From Chryseobacterium mucoviscidosis (GTDB lineage: Bacteria; Bacteroidota; Bacteroidia; Flavobacteriales; Weeksellaceae): a DNA stretch of 64,000 nucleotides. Location: positions 17,355 through 81,354 of the forward strand of contig NZ_MVAG01000081.1 of assembly GCF_002177115.1 (NCBI RefSeq), in the 5' to 3' direction. The position numbers were made by a program, and so were the translations under genes. This document shows, piece by piece, positions 45,256 through 53,729 of the stretch. Position 1 is the first letter of the stretch. Every line of letters begins with the position of its first letter. A model generated the notes under the pieces. The model had not been told where the DNA came from and ran no database searches. It worked only from the letters and a program-made list of their open reading frames with translations.

Positions 45256-48200
45256 TTATTCTCTGTTTTTTATTAAAATCCATCCGGAGTAGGAAACCGG
45301 AAGTTTTGTATCAGGTTCAATCCATTTTAAAATATACCAGTAAGTTCCCGTTGGAAGAGGTCGCCCTCCTGATTTTCCGTCCCACATATAATTTTTATCT
45401 GTAGATTTATAGACAGCAGCTCCATATCTGTCTGAAATTTCAATAGACACGTTTTGTTTTATTTTCAGATCAGAATAATTGAGAACATCATTGATGCCGT
45501 CTCCGTTCGGGGTAATTGCATTGATAATATTTACAATTAAAAACTCCTTAACTACAGGTGAACAGCCATCTTTTCCAAGTACATAAACGGTATGAATTCC
45601 TCTTGAAAGACCGATAAATGTGTTGGAGGTCTGATAATCAATTCCGTTTAATGAGTATTGATAAGGAGGAGTTCCGCCTGTAACATTTACTGTTGCATTA
45701 GAAGCCGTTACGTTGATGCTGGTGATTGTCGGAGCTTGCGAAGTCATCACATTTACATACTGACGGTAAACACATCCGTTAAAACCTAAATCTACATAAT
45801 ACGTTCCCGCACCGGCAAGAATGGTCTGAGTAGTTGCTCCTGTACTCCAAGTATAAGAACTGAATTCCACACCCGGATCCAATACCACTTTTTCTGTGGA
45901 ACAAACCACTTTGTCAGTAAGCTGACTGGATTTTTTAGGCGATTTAAGCGTTACATTAATAACTCCTGTATTCGGACATTCAGTTCCGCTTACAAATCTT
46001 ACATAGAACGTTTTTGGCGAAGTAATCGTCTGATTTGCAGGAATTGTGTTAGTGCCATTTTGAGCATCCGCTAAAGTAGTATGGAAAGTTAAAGTAACGG
46101 CAGGATTACTGGTAAATAAATTTTTATAGTCATTAAGATTTACGTTTTCAGATCCGTTAAGATCATTATCGCAAACATCCATATTCACGACGTTGGTAAG
46201 CAATGTGATCTTATTTCCGATTTTAAAATTAATCTGTCCGAAAGCCGGAGGACAACTTCCTCCCGCTGTATCTACTCTTACATAAACGGTTGTATTTGTT
46301 GTATACGTCCAGTTTACAGGCAGAGTGTTGCTATTTCCGGCATTTGCATCTGTCTGATTCAAATAATATCTTACCGTAAAATTCGCAGCATTGGTAACAA
46401 TCTGAGGGGTTACGGTTGAAAAATTCACGTTAACGATACCGTCAAAATTATCATCACAAAGACTCGCATTATAATTTGCGGTGTTAATATTAGGCGATGG
46501 AGTGGTTGTTAAAGTAATCTGTGCCTGTCTGGAACATCCATTCGCAGAAGTAATGTTTGCATAAATAATTCCCGCCGATCCTGAATAATTCGCAGGGTTT
46601 GTAATCTGTCCGGTTAAATTAGAATTGGTAAAATAAGTTATCGTAGTTCCCGGATCAGAAGAAACGTTGGCTGTGGTTAAATTATAAGTTCCGTTTCCGT
46701 TGGTTCCTGTGCACGAAGATAAAGTGGCATTCGTAACGTTAGGCAAAGGATTTACCGTTAAAGTAATCTGAGCTGCTTTTGAACAGCCTGCTGCGGAAGT
46801 TACATTCGCATAAATAATTCCTGAAGCTCCCGAATAATTCGCAGGATTTGCAATCTGTCCTGTTAAATTAGAATTCGTAAAATACGTTACCGTCACTGCC
46901 GGATCAGAAGAAACGTTAGCTGAAGTTAAATTAAACGTTCCGTTTCCGTTGGTTCCTGCGCAAGATGCTAAAGTCGCATTATTCGTATTGGGTAAAGAAT
47001 TTACCGTTAAGGTGATCTGAGCAGTTTTCGAACATCCGTTGGCAGAAGTCACATTCGCATAAATAATTCCTGAAGGACCTGAATAGGTTGTAGGATTGGT
47101 AATTTGTCCTGTTAGATTAGAATTGGTAAAATACGTTACCGTAATTCCCGGATCAGAAGAAACGTTGGCTGAAATTAAATTGAATATTCCGTTTCCACCT
47201 GTTCCCGTACATGAAGCCAGAGAAACATTATTAACATTCGGTAAAGCATTTAAAGCTAATGTAATCTGGGCGGTTTTTGAACAGCCATACTGTGACGTTA
47301 CATTGGCATAAACAGTTCCTGCCGGTCCTGAATAATTCGCAGGGTTTGCAATCTGTCCGGTTAAATTAGAATTGGTAAAATAAGTTACCGTCACTCCCGG
47401 ATCAGAAGAAACGTTGGCTGTGGTTAAATTATAAGTTCCGTTTCCGTTGGTTCCTGCGCAGGAATTCAGAGAACCGTTATTTACCTGTAAAACATTTGTA
47501 TTAATAATGATTTTAAAATATTCAAAATCGAAAGGATTTCCATTCCCCTGAACGTAATAAATGAAATTATCGGTAGTGTTCGTTGCAGAAGGATTGGGAG
47601 TATAAGTAATTTGTCCTGTTGTTGGATTTACCGTAGCAGTTCCCGATGTTGGCGGTGAAATGATACTGGTAAGCGATGGAACGATGGTCTGCGTAGAGTT
47701 CGTAAACGCTGGAGTAATCACTTTTGTGTTACAAGACCCGATATTGTAGGTTGTTGTAGAAATCGGAGGACATAAAGTATAGCTGTAAACTCCTGTTAAT
47801 CTGGTTTCACAGTTGTTTTTTGTAATTAAACAGGTATAATCTCCGGCTCCGTACAATTCTGGATTGATTGAGAAAGAAGTGGCTCCCGAAATTGGATTTC
47901 CGTTTAAAAACCATTGATAAGTGTCGTAATTGTTATCAACCTGTAAAAAAATTCCTGCGTAGCAGTCGCCGGTTTTTGTAATCGCTGGAACAGATGAAAA
48001 CCCTGCAAAATACCCCCCGTAACCTACTGCACCGTTTCCGGCTGCAATTCCTGCCGTAACAGGAAGGGTGGAATTTACTGTGACATTTCCGTTAACGCCC
48101 TGAAGAGAATACGTTACCCAACCTGGATTACCCGTTACTGGATAAGGTCCGCTGATCGCGCCGATGGCACTTCCATTAAACGTTACATTAGCTCCGGTCT

Positions 48201-49347
48201 GGGTAATGATATTAAGTTTGGTATCAAAAGAATTGCTTCCTATTTTATTGATAAAGCCGATTTCGTTAATTTCTTTCGGTAAAAAACAGCTTAAAGGCGG
48301 AATGAAGTTCATTCCGCCGGTTGCATATACTGTACTTCCTGAAGTTCCTGCAAGAAGCTGGTAAACATAGACATTATTATTGGCAGAAATACTCATGTTG
48401 TAATGTCCGTTCCCCTGATTGATATAGCTGGTTCCCTGAACAATGTAATATTGTCCTGCATTCAGAGTAACGTTTCCTAAAAGGTTTCCGTTTACCGTAA
48501 GTTTGGTGTTGTTTTCCGTGGCGATTACTAAAGCAGCTTCCATTCCGGAATTGGCAGGTCCGTTTCCTTTTACCAAGGCAAATGTTTTTCCTAATCTTTC
48601 CACAGGAACAGCCTGATCCATCAGAATATCCACATTGCTGTTATTCTGGGTGGTATAAATACTGTTGAAATTACCGTTGGTTACCGAGATAGGTTTGTTG
48701 GCAGTAATTTTTGCGCCTACTAATCCTGTTAAATTGCTTGAGGACAAATCACTCTGCGCTTCAATAATATATGATTTCCCTTTATTGATAGTAAAAGTTC
48801 TTGAGGGTGATGAAGTACCGTCAGAGAAAATAACGTTCGGATTGTAACCGGATAATGTTACGGTTGTATTGTCTTCCGTTGCAATAAATCCGATGGTTGA
48901 ATTAACGTACGGTTTTGCGGTTGTATTCGGGGCAACGCCTACGAAAAAGTTTTTCCCAATTCCTGCCAAACCTTTGGAAGTGATGATTTCTGCCTGATTG
49001 GGAACTGCAAATCTGAAATTGGCAAAGAATTTTTTAGAACCTTTTACCTGTAATCCCATTGATCTCTGTGTAAAAAGATTGGATGGAGTAGAGGCAATCA
49101 TATAATTGTTCGGAATGGTAACCTGTACCGGATTGTTTTTACTCACCTGAACAGTAGAAAATACCGTATTGTTGTTGTAAATCTGAACTGAAAACGGAGT
49201 CGTTTCATTGGTGGATAAATACAGATAGCATTCCGGAGTACCCTGAAGCGAACTTGCCGACATTGGCGCAAACCAGTGTTCTGTATCCAGTTGGGCATTA
49301 AGAATTAAATAAAAAAAAGAGCAAAAGATTAGTAGAAATTTTTTCAT
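45256..49347 (-). CDS. Giant T9SS type B surface protein, paralog 6, with tandem repeats
   Basis: A 1363-residue protein, the longest of the six. Its extra length over paralog 5 comes from four tandem copies of an 83-residue module (about residues 624-956) whose core reads 'GNGTFNLTTANVSSDPG..' then 'VTYFTNSNLTGQIANPANYS' and 'IIYANVTSANGCSKTAQITL'. Signal peptide MKKFLLIFCSFFYLILNAQ; IgGFc-binding-like N-terminal region; sorting domain 'AITPNGDGINDVLNYSDLKI'. The start is the ATG; the TTG at 49368 lies in the promoter. Confidence 0.88.
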   Translation of the reverse strand: MKKFLLIFCSFFYLILNAQLDTEHWFAPMSASSLQGTPECYLYLSTNETTPFSVQIYNNNTVFSTVQVSKNNPVQVTIPNNYMIASTPSNLFTQRSMGLQVKGSKKFFANFRFAVPNQAEIITSKGLAGIGKNFFVGVAPNTTAKPYVNSTIGFIATEDNTTVTLSGYNPNVIFSDGTSSPSRTFTINKGKSYIIEAQSDLSSSNLTGLVGAKITANKPISVTNGNFNSIYTTQNNSNVDILMDQAVPVERLGKTFALVKGNGPANSGMEAALVIATENNTKLTVNGNLLGNVTLNAGQYYIVQGTSYINQGNGHYNMSISANNNVYVYQLLAGTSGSTVYATGGMNFIPPLSCFLPKEINEIGFINKIGSNSFDTKLNIITQTGANVTFNGSAIGAISGPYPVTGNPGWVTYSLQGVNGNVTVNSTLPVTAGIAAGNGAVGYGGYFAGFSSVPAITKTGDCYAGIFLQVDNNYDTYQWFLNGNPISGATSFSINPELYGAGDYTCLITKNNCETRLTGVYSYTLCPPISTTTYNIGSCNTKVITPAFTNSTQTIVPSLTSIISPPTSGTATVNPTTGQITYTPNPSATNTTDNFIYYVQGNGNPFDFEYFKIIINTNVLQVNNGSLNSCAGTNGNGTYNLTTANVSSDPGVTVTYFTNSNLTGQIANPANYSGPAGTVYANVTSQYGCSKTAQITLALNALPNVNNVSLASCTGTGGNGIFNLISANVSSDPGITVTYFTNSNLTGQITNPTTYSGPSGIIYANVTSANGCSKTAQITLTVNSLPNTNNATLASCAGTNGNGTFNLTSANVSSDPAVTVTYFTNSNLTGQIANPANYSGASGIIYANVTSAAGCSKAAQITLTVNPLPNVTNATLSSCTGTNGNGTYNLTTANVSSDPGTTITYFTNSNLTGQITNPANYSGSAGIIYANITSANGCSRQAQITLTTTPSPNINTANYNASLCDDNFDGIVNVNFSTVTPQIVTNAANFTVRYYLNQTDANAGNSNTLPVNWTYTTNTTVYVRVDTAGGSCPPAFGQINFKIGNKITLLTNVVNMDVCDNDLNGSENVNLNDYKNLFTSNPAVTLTFHTTLADAQNGTNTIPANQTITSPKTFYVRFVSGTECPNTGVINVTLKSPKKSSQLTDKVVCSTEKVVLDPGVEFSSYTWSTGATTQTILAGAGTYYVDLGFNGCVYRQYVNVMTSQAPTITSINVTASNATVNVTGGTPPYQYSLNGIDYQTSNTFIGLSRGIHTVYVLGKDGCSPVVKEFLIVNIINAITPNGDGINDVLNYSDLKIKQNVSIEISDRYGAAVYKSTDKNYMWDGKSGGRPLPTGTYWYILKWIEPDTKLPVSYSGWILIKNRE
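46479..47474. repeat. Four in-frame 249-bp tandem repeats inside paralog 6
   Basis: Four direct copies of a 249-base unit (83 codons), recognisable from the recurring minus-strand codons for 'SLASC', near 47470, 47221, 46972 and 46723. Copies are highly similar but not identical. A multiple of three keeps the frame, so copy number can change without breaking the gene. Confidence 0.85.
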
Positions 49348-49365
49348 GTCTAATAATAAGGGCTG

Positions 49366-49373
49366 CAAATCTA
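49366..49373 (-). promoter_or_regulatory. -7 promoter element (TAGATTTG), surface paralog 6
   Basis: Exact TAnnTTTG match 18 bases upstream of the ATG at 49347; overlaps a false in-frame TTG start. Confidence 0.65.
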
Positions 49374-49489
49374 AGCATTAATAATCAATTTTTTATGATG
49401 ATTTTTATCCAAATAACTCCATTTGATGTAAATTTTAAATATTTAATAATGGGTTAATATTTAGACGGTTTTGTTATTTTTAAGCACAA

Positions 49490-49518
49490 AAAATCCCGAT
49501 GAAAAAATCACCGGGATC
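49490..49518 (-). terminator. Terminator of tsf
   Basis: ATCCCGGTGA / TCATCGGGAT stem (minus strand) with T-rich loop and tail, 23 bases after the tsf stop. Confidence 0.8.
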
Positions 49519-49540
49519 AATATTTTTAATCTTAAAAAGA

Positions 49541-50365
49541 TTATAAGCTGATTCTGATAAATCCTGTTACTTTAAGATCTGCATTTACAGACTTCACATA
49601 GTCAGCAACTGACATAGAGCTGTCTTTGATGAAATCCTGGTGTACCAAAGTGTTGTCTTTGTAGAATCTCTGCATTTTACCTTTAAGGATATTGTCGATA
49701 ATGTTTGCAGGTTTACCTTCTTCTACAAGTTTGTGTCTTTCGATTTCTAATTCTTTATCGATAGTTTCCTGAGAAACAGAAGTTTCATCAAGAGCGATCG
49801 GGTTCATCGCAGCAGCCTGCATAGAAACAGATTTTGCAACTTCGTCTGCTCCTTCTACTTTTGCAGAAAGAGAAGTGATGGCAGCGATTTTGTTTCCAGC
49901 GTGGATGTAAGCTCCTAAATAAGGACCTGTAATTCTTTCGAATGCACCGATCTCGATTTTTTCACCGATAACACCTGTTTGCTCGATTAATTTTTCAGCA
50001 ACAGTGATTCCGTGGAAATCTGTAGCCAATAATTCTTCTTTAGAAGCAGCAAAAATTGCCATTTCAGCCAATTCATAAGCTAGTTCGATGAAAGCTTCGT
50101 TTTTACCTACGAAGTCAGTCTCACAGTTTAAAGAGATAATAGCACCTAACGTGTTATCTTCGTTTACTCTAGCGATTACTGCACCTTCAGTAGACTCTCT
50201 GTCAGCTCTGTTAGCAGCAACTTTCTGTCCTTTTTTTCTAAGGATATCTACCGCTTTTTCGAAATCTCCTTCAGCTTCAACTAAAGCTTTTTTGCAGTCC
50301 ATCATACCTGCACCTGTTTGGTTTCTCAATTTTGCTACGTCTGCAGCAGCTGGTGTATAAGACAT
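49541..50365 (-). CDS. tsf: Translation elongation factor Ts
   Basis: A 274-residue nucleotide exchange factor of EF-Tu. N-terminal UBA-like domain 'VAKLRNQTGAGMMDCKKALV'; core signature 'SLNCETDFVGKNEAFIELAY'; C-terminal 'YKDNTLVHQDFIKDSSMSV'. Its usual place is directly after rpsB. Here it is 25 kb away on the opposite strand, with its own promoter (TATCTTTG, 50428-50435), a leader of about 60 bases and its own terminator. Confidence 0.97.
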   Translation of the reverse strand: MSYTPAAADVAKLRNQTGAGMMDCKKALVEAEGDFEKAVDILRKKGQKVAANRADRESTEGAVIARVNEDNTLGAIISLNCETDFVGKNEAFIELAYELAEMAIFAASKEELLATDFHGITVAEKLIEQTGVIGEKIEIGAFERITGPYLGAYIHAGNKIAAITSLSAKVEGADEVAKSVSMQAAAMNPIALDETSVSQETIDKELEIERHKLVEEGKPANIIDNILKGKMQRFYKDNTLVHQDFIKDSSMSVADYVKSVNADLKVTGFIRISL

Positions 50366-50427
50366 AATATCTATTATTTTTTTTATTTAAGATTAGTATT
50401 AATTTTTAGCTTAATTTTAAAGCGATG

Positions 50428-50435
50428 CAAAGATA
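50428..50435 (-). promoter_or_regulatory. -7 promoter element (TATCTTTG) of tsf
   Basis: Exact TAnnTTTG match 62 bases upstream of the tsf ATG. Confidence 0.6.
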
Positions 50436-50510
50436 ATGATTTTAATGATAAACTAAAAAATGACTTTTTGCGTTATTTGTATATTTAATAAATTTTTAAA
50501 TGCTTACTTA

Positions 50511-51209
50511 ATGAAAAAAATATTTCTCCTCATATTTTTATGCATTTTCACTCTCGGGTTTTCGCAAAAAAAGAAAAAAACGAAATCCAAAGGCATTGTA
50601 GAAAAGGAAACTGCCATCATCTATACAGAAAGTGATGCGGAAACCACTGCGGAAGCAAGAGTGATTGCCGGATTTCTGAAACAAAATCCCGGACACGCCA
50701 AAACGGATTATTTCAAAAGAAAACTGATTGCCATCATCACGGCAGGAAATTCTCCTGAAGCCAAGCCAACCATTAAACCCTTAAGTGAAGATAAAATAAA
50801 GCAGATGGTTCTGGATAACAACAGCCTGAACAATTCTAAAACCATTGCTACCAATGCTTCCAAAGCGGAAAGAACCGTAAACTACGCGAGTGTTGCCGGA
50901 TCGGCTAAAAAATCTACCGGAGCAAGCGAACAGAATAAAAAGACAGCAGCTATGTTAACCCATCTTTTTAATAACGATCCGATGGATAAGGAAGCTTACA
51001 TCAATATTAAAAACAGGTCTAAATGTAATCTGATTGTAAAGATCAATGGAAAAAAATATTATAATCTTGATGTTCCGGCAAACGGACAAAACTTTTTATT
51101 GGTAGAAAAAGGGGAATATATTTTAACCACAATGGTTTGTGATGCCAAATATTCGTCCCTGAAAAAGATTAATAAAGATATTGAGATCGAATTGAATCTG
51201 AGTGAATAA
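50511..51209 (+). CDS. Exported protein, DUF6759-like family, copy 4
   Basis: A 232-residue protein with signal peptide MKKIFLLIFLCIFTLGFSQ and a Lys-rich segment straight after it. The C-terminal core is 'IKNRSKCNLIVKING', 'VPANGQNFLLVEKGEYILTT' and 'MVCDAKYSSLK', as in copies 1-3 on the other side of the inverted block. The frame is open 17 codons upstream, but only this ATG gives a signal peptide. Function unknown. Confidence 0.8.
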   Translation: MKKIFLLIFLCIFTLGFSQKKKKTKSKGIVEKETAIIYTESDAETTAEARVIAGFLKQNPGHAKTDYFKRKLIAIITAGNSPEAKPTIKPLSEDKIKQMVLDNNSLNNSKTIATNASKAERTVNYASVAGSAKKSTGASEQNKKTAAMLTHLFNNDPMDKEAYINIKNRSKCNLIVKINGKKYYNLDVPANGQNFLLVEKGEYILTTMVCDAKYSSLKKINKDIEIELNLSE

Positions 51210-51228
51210 TTGAATAGAGAAAAGAGCT

Positions 51229-51268
51229 AAAAAAACCGGTTAAGAAAATTTTTCTTAACCGGTTTTTT
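51229..51268. terminator. Palindromic terminator, left copy
   Basis: AAAAACCGGTTAAGAAAA and its complement meet head to head; bidirectional between the DUF6759-like gene and the xre gene. The same ~36-base sequence recurs at 54894-54932. Confidence 0.85.
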
Positions 51269-51656
51269 AATTTACAGGATTGTTGGAGTTTCCAGCCTGA
51301 TCTTTCCAGAATTCTACCTGCTCCTTTAATTCTTTTATACGTTCTTCATATTGTTCAACGAGCTTTTCGGAAAGAAAAGAATTGATATTCGTAATTGTTC
51401 CTACGTTTTGAAAAGCAAAACCACCTAATTGATCTAAATTGCTAAAATTGTTTGCTTCGTCAGAAAAGAAATTCTCAGGTTTTATTTCAAAAATTTCACT
51501 TAATTTTTCAATATGATGTACCCATGAATTGCTTTCCCCGCTTTCTATGCGTGCATAGGCAGACTGGGAGATGTGTAGTTTATCTGCCATATCATCCTGA
51601 GAAAACCCTTTGGATTTTCTTAATCTTTTTATTTTCTCAGCTACGGTATTTGTCAT
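51267..51656 (-). CDS. XRE family HTH regulator with C-terminal coiled coil
   Basis: A 129-residue protein. HTH_3/Cro-like domain (about 5-65): 'IKRLRKSKGFSQDDMADKLH' then 'ISQSAYARIESGESNSW'. The C-terminal ~35 residues form a charged coiled coil ('EERIKELKEQVEFWKDQA'), likely for dimerisation. It is divergent from the lipoprotein/DUF6705-like operon, with a perfect 19-bp palindrome between them, so it probably controls itself and that operon. Two candidate -7 elements lie at 51675-51682 and 51733-51740. Confidence 0.9.
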   Translation of the reverse strand: MTNTVAEKIKRLRKSKGFSQDDMADKLHISQSAYARIESGESNSWVHHIEKLSEIFEIKPENFFSDEANNFSNLDQLGGFAFQNVGTITNINSFLSEKLVEQYEERIKELKEQVEFWKDQAGNSNNPVN

Positions 51657-51674
51657 CGGTATAAATATTTAAAA

Positions 51675-51682
51675 CAAATATA
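51675..51682 (-). promoter_or_regulatory. -7 promoter element (TATATTTG) of xre, proximal
   Basis: Exact TAnnTTTG match 18 bases upstream of the xre ATG. Confidence 0.55.
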
Positions 51683-51706
51683 GAAAATTATTTCAAATCA
51701 CAGGCT

Positions 51707-51725
51707 TTACCCGATAATCGGGTAA
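51707..51725. promoter_or_regulatory. Perfect palindrome, candidate XRE operator
   Basis: TTACCCGATAATCGGGTAA: 9-bp half sites TTACCCGAT and ATCGGGTAA around a single A. It is GC-rich in an AT-rich gap, sits between the divergent xre and lipoprotein genes and lies 7 bases from a distal minus-strand TATATTTG. Size and symmetry suit a Cro/C1-like dimer. Not a terminator: no T run follows and the loop is too small. Confidence 0.65.
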
Positions 51726-51732
51726 TTTTATG

Positions 51733-51740
51733 CAAATATA
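51733..51740 (-). promoter_or_regulatory. -7 promoter element (TATATTTG) of xre, distal
   Basis: Exact TAnnTTTG match; transcription from it would begin about at the palindrome at 51707-51725, as expected for repression by a bound regulator. Confidence 0.5.
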
Positions 51741-51830
51741 GGTTTTTGGGGAAGTGTTATTTTTCACATATTTGTAGAGTAATTTTAAAAAAACAGTATA
51801 TTTAACCCATTAAAAAAACAACAAATAACT

Positions 51831-53144
51831 ATGACGAAAAAAATGATTTCGTGGCTGTCCTTCATTGCAGTGTTTCTTTTTCTCCTGCACTCCTGTGTGC
51901 ACGATGAGATTTATTCTTCTTCCGATCCTGCATCTGCAGAGTACCATTCTAAAAGTCTTTGGAAAGAAGATGAAAAGTACATTAAAAATGTAATGAAAGT
52001 TTTTGATGAATATGCAGATAAAAGCTATTTTGCTTCAAACTTCGGAGATGTTTACTGGGATTATGCTACTACCATGGGAACTTATGATGAAAAGTTTCTT
52101 GAGGTTCCGGTAGTTAAAAACGGTAAGATTAATTTTATTCTTTTGGTCTACAGAGAAGACGACAGAATTTTCTTTAAAAGAAAAGATGAAGAAAGCTCAA
52201 AAGAATTCTTTAAGGTTTTGATTTTTACAGACAGGGTTAAAAACAAATTATCAGGAAGAATTTTAGGAGCAGGTGGAAACACATCCAAAACATTCTGCTA
52301 TACTGTAGAAACTACTGTAGAATGGACTAATGATGACGGAAGCCCAGGACCTACCTTCTCTCATTCTGAAACATACTGCTTTCCTACAGGACCATCATTG
52401 CCCTGCCAGGCTCTGGATACAGAAAGTAATTGTGGTGGTGGTTACGGAAATGGCGGCAGTGGCGGTTCAGGTGGCGGATCTACAGGCTATCCTTATCCGC
52501 AGAACAACCAGACGCCCTGCGAGAAAACGAAAAATATTGTAAATAAACCTCAGATAAAAGCTAAACTTACCTCTTTACAATCATATGCAAATACAAATAC
52601 CAAAATTGAAAGTGGTTTTCAGGAACTAAAAAGCGGTACATTAGTAAATGGTGTTGTAAATGGTGATAACCAAATAGAATTTGGAATAGGTCCCAATTCT
52701 CAGGGTACTGTACATACCCATCAACCCGGAACAATCGGTATTTTCGCACCACAGGATATTATGACTTTTTTAGCCATTGTACATGCGCAAGATGCTAATG
52801 CTCTTGGAAATGCTTATAGTGGAACTATTTCTTCCAGTGGCACTTATTTTATTAATTTTACAGGAACGGCATCTGATTTGCCTCCTGCTATGACGGAAGC
52901 ACAAGAAGCAGCTTATGTTGCAGCAACGGTTAAAGATTATACAGAAAAGTATTATAAACTTTTAAAAGCCGAAGGAAAAAAATCATATCAAACATTATCA
53001 AGTATAGGATTAGAAAAATTATTTTTTGACATGCTAGACAAAATAGGTTTAGCTGGGAAAATAACTCTTATTAAAGAAGACAACGGAAATACTTCAACAA
53101 TACAAAAAGACTCGAGTGGAAATCCAATACCGAATCCTTGTTAA
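51831..53144 (+). CDS. Lipoprotein with glycine-rich linker and JAMM-like C-terminal domain
   Basis: A 437-residue lipoprotein (lipobox LLHSC, Cys at 22). An N-terminal domain of about 180 residues that I do not recognise; a Gly/Ser-rich linker ('GGGYGNGGSGGSGGGSTGYP', about 202-221) with nearby cysteines; and a C-terminal domain (about 235-437). The stretch 'VHTHQPGTIGIFAPQDIMTF' resembles the H-x-H ... S-x-x-D metal site of JAMM/JAB peptidases, but with Ala where Ser is expected. The linked two-part build recalls secreted effectors with swappable C-terminal domains. First gene of an operon with three DUF6705-like genes; divergent from xre. Enzyme activity is a guess. Confidence 0.78.
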   Translation: MTKKMISWLSFIAVFLFLLHSCVHDEIYSSSDPASAEYHSKSLWKEDEKYIKNVMKVFDEYADKSYFASNFGDVYWDYATTMGTYDEKFLEVPVVKNGKINFILLVYREDDRIFFKRKDEESSKEFFKVLIFTDRVKNKLSGRILGAGGNTSKTFCYTVETTVEWTNDDGSPGPTFSHSETYCFPTGPSLPCQALDTESNCGGGYGNGGSGGSGGGSTGYPYPQNNQTPCEKTKNIVNKPQIKAKLTSLQSYANTNTKIESGFQELKSGTLVNGVVNGDNQIEFGIGPNSQGTVHTHQPGTIGIFAPQDIMTFLAIVHAQDANALGNAYSGTISSSGTYFINFTGTASDLPPAMTEAQEAAYVAATVKDYTEKYYKLLKAEGKKSYQTLSSIGLEKLFFDMLDKIGLAGKITLIKEDNGNTSTIQKDSSGNPIPNPC

Positions 53145-53162
53145 TTCATTAAAATAATTATT

Positions 53163-53729
53163 ATGCAGAAAAAAATCTTGTATTTATTTATAATACTAAT
53201 ATCATCTGTAAGCTGCAAAGCTCAACAATATTCATTAAATACCGATTACGAAACTATTCCAAACAATTCTCACATTAAAGATCTTAATAATGAATATGAT
53301 AAATTTGTTGGGACATGGAAAGCTACATTAGGAGATAAAGAAATCTATATTTATGTTACTAAGCAAGAGGATAGACCAATAATTCGATTAACAAAAAATT
53401 TTTATAGAGATGTTTTATTAATTAGATATAAAATTTTAATTAATAACCAAATAATAGAAAGCACAGTGAATTCTTCTAACGACAGCACTAATATAATAAG
53501 TATGGGAACAGAAATAGATAATTCAGTCGCATTTAGTTATGAAGGTGGAAAATGTACTGTAGGATGGGGAATAATTAATACTGAGTATATTGACTCTTCC
53601 CATCTGAACTGGCACTATCAACCTCAATCTACAGTTATTACTAATAAAAGCTGTCCAGATTACCCTGCCGGAGGGATAAAAATAAATTTACCTTATGAGC
53701 CTGCTGATATAATTTTTACAAAACAGTAG
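53163..53729 (+). CDS. Exported DUF6705-like protein, copy 1
   Basis: A 188-residue protein with a signal peptide (...VSCKAQQ). Family marks: 'NSHIKDLNNEYDKFVGTWKA' near residue 40 (a lipocalin-like start), 'NFYRDVLLIRYKILINNQII' and the C-terminal 'LPYEPADIIFTKQ'. I recall this as DUF6705, common in Chryseobacterium in tandem arrays, but did not check. About 60% of residues are shared with copy 2. It starts 18 bases after the lipoprotein stop. AT-rich relative to the flanking genes. Confidence 0.82.
   Translation: MQKKILYLFIILISSVSCKAQQYSLNTDYETIPNNSHIKDLNNEYDKFVGTWKATLGDKEIYIYVTKQEDRPIIRLTKNFYRDVLLIRYKILINNQIIESTVNSSNDSTNIISMGTEIDNSVAFSYEGGKCTVGWGIINTEYIDSSHLNWHYQPQSTVITNKSCPDYPAGGIKINLPYEPADIIFTKQ

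Noticed and set aside
46479..47474. CRISPR array
   Set aside because: Regular repeats are present, but the unit is 249 bases, has no spacer structure and is in frame with a surface protein.
51707..51725. Terminator reading of the palindrome
   Set aside because: The centre is a single base with no loop and no T run follows; an operator is more plausible.
51267..53144. Classical cytoplasmic toxin-antitoxin pair (XRE antitoxin plus toxin)
   Set aside because: The genes are divergent, and the partner is a large lipoprotein rather than a small cytoplasmic toxin.
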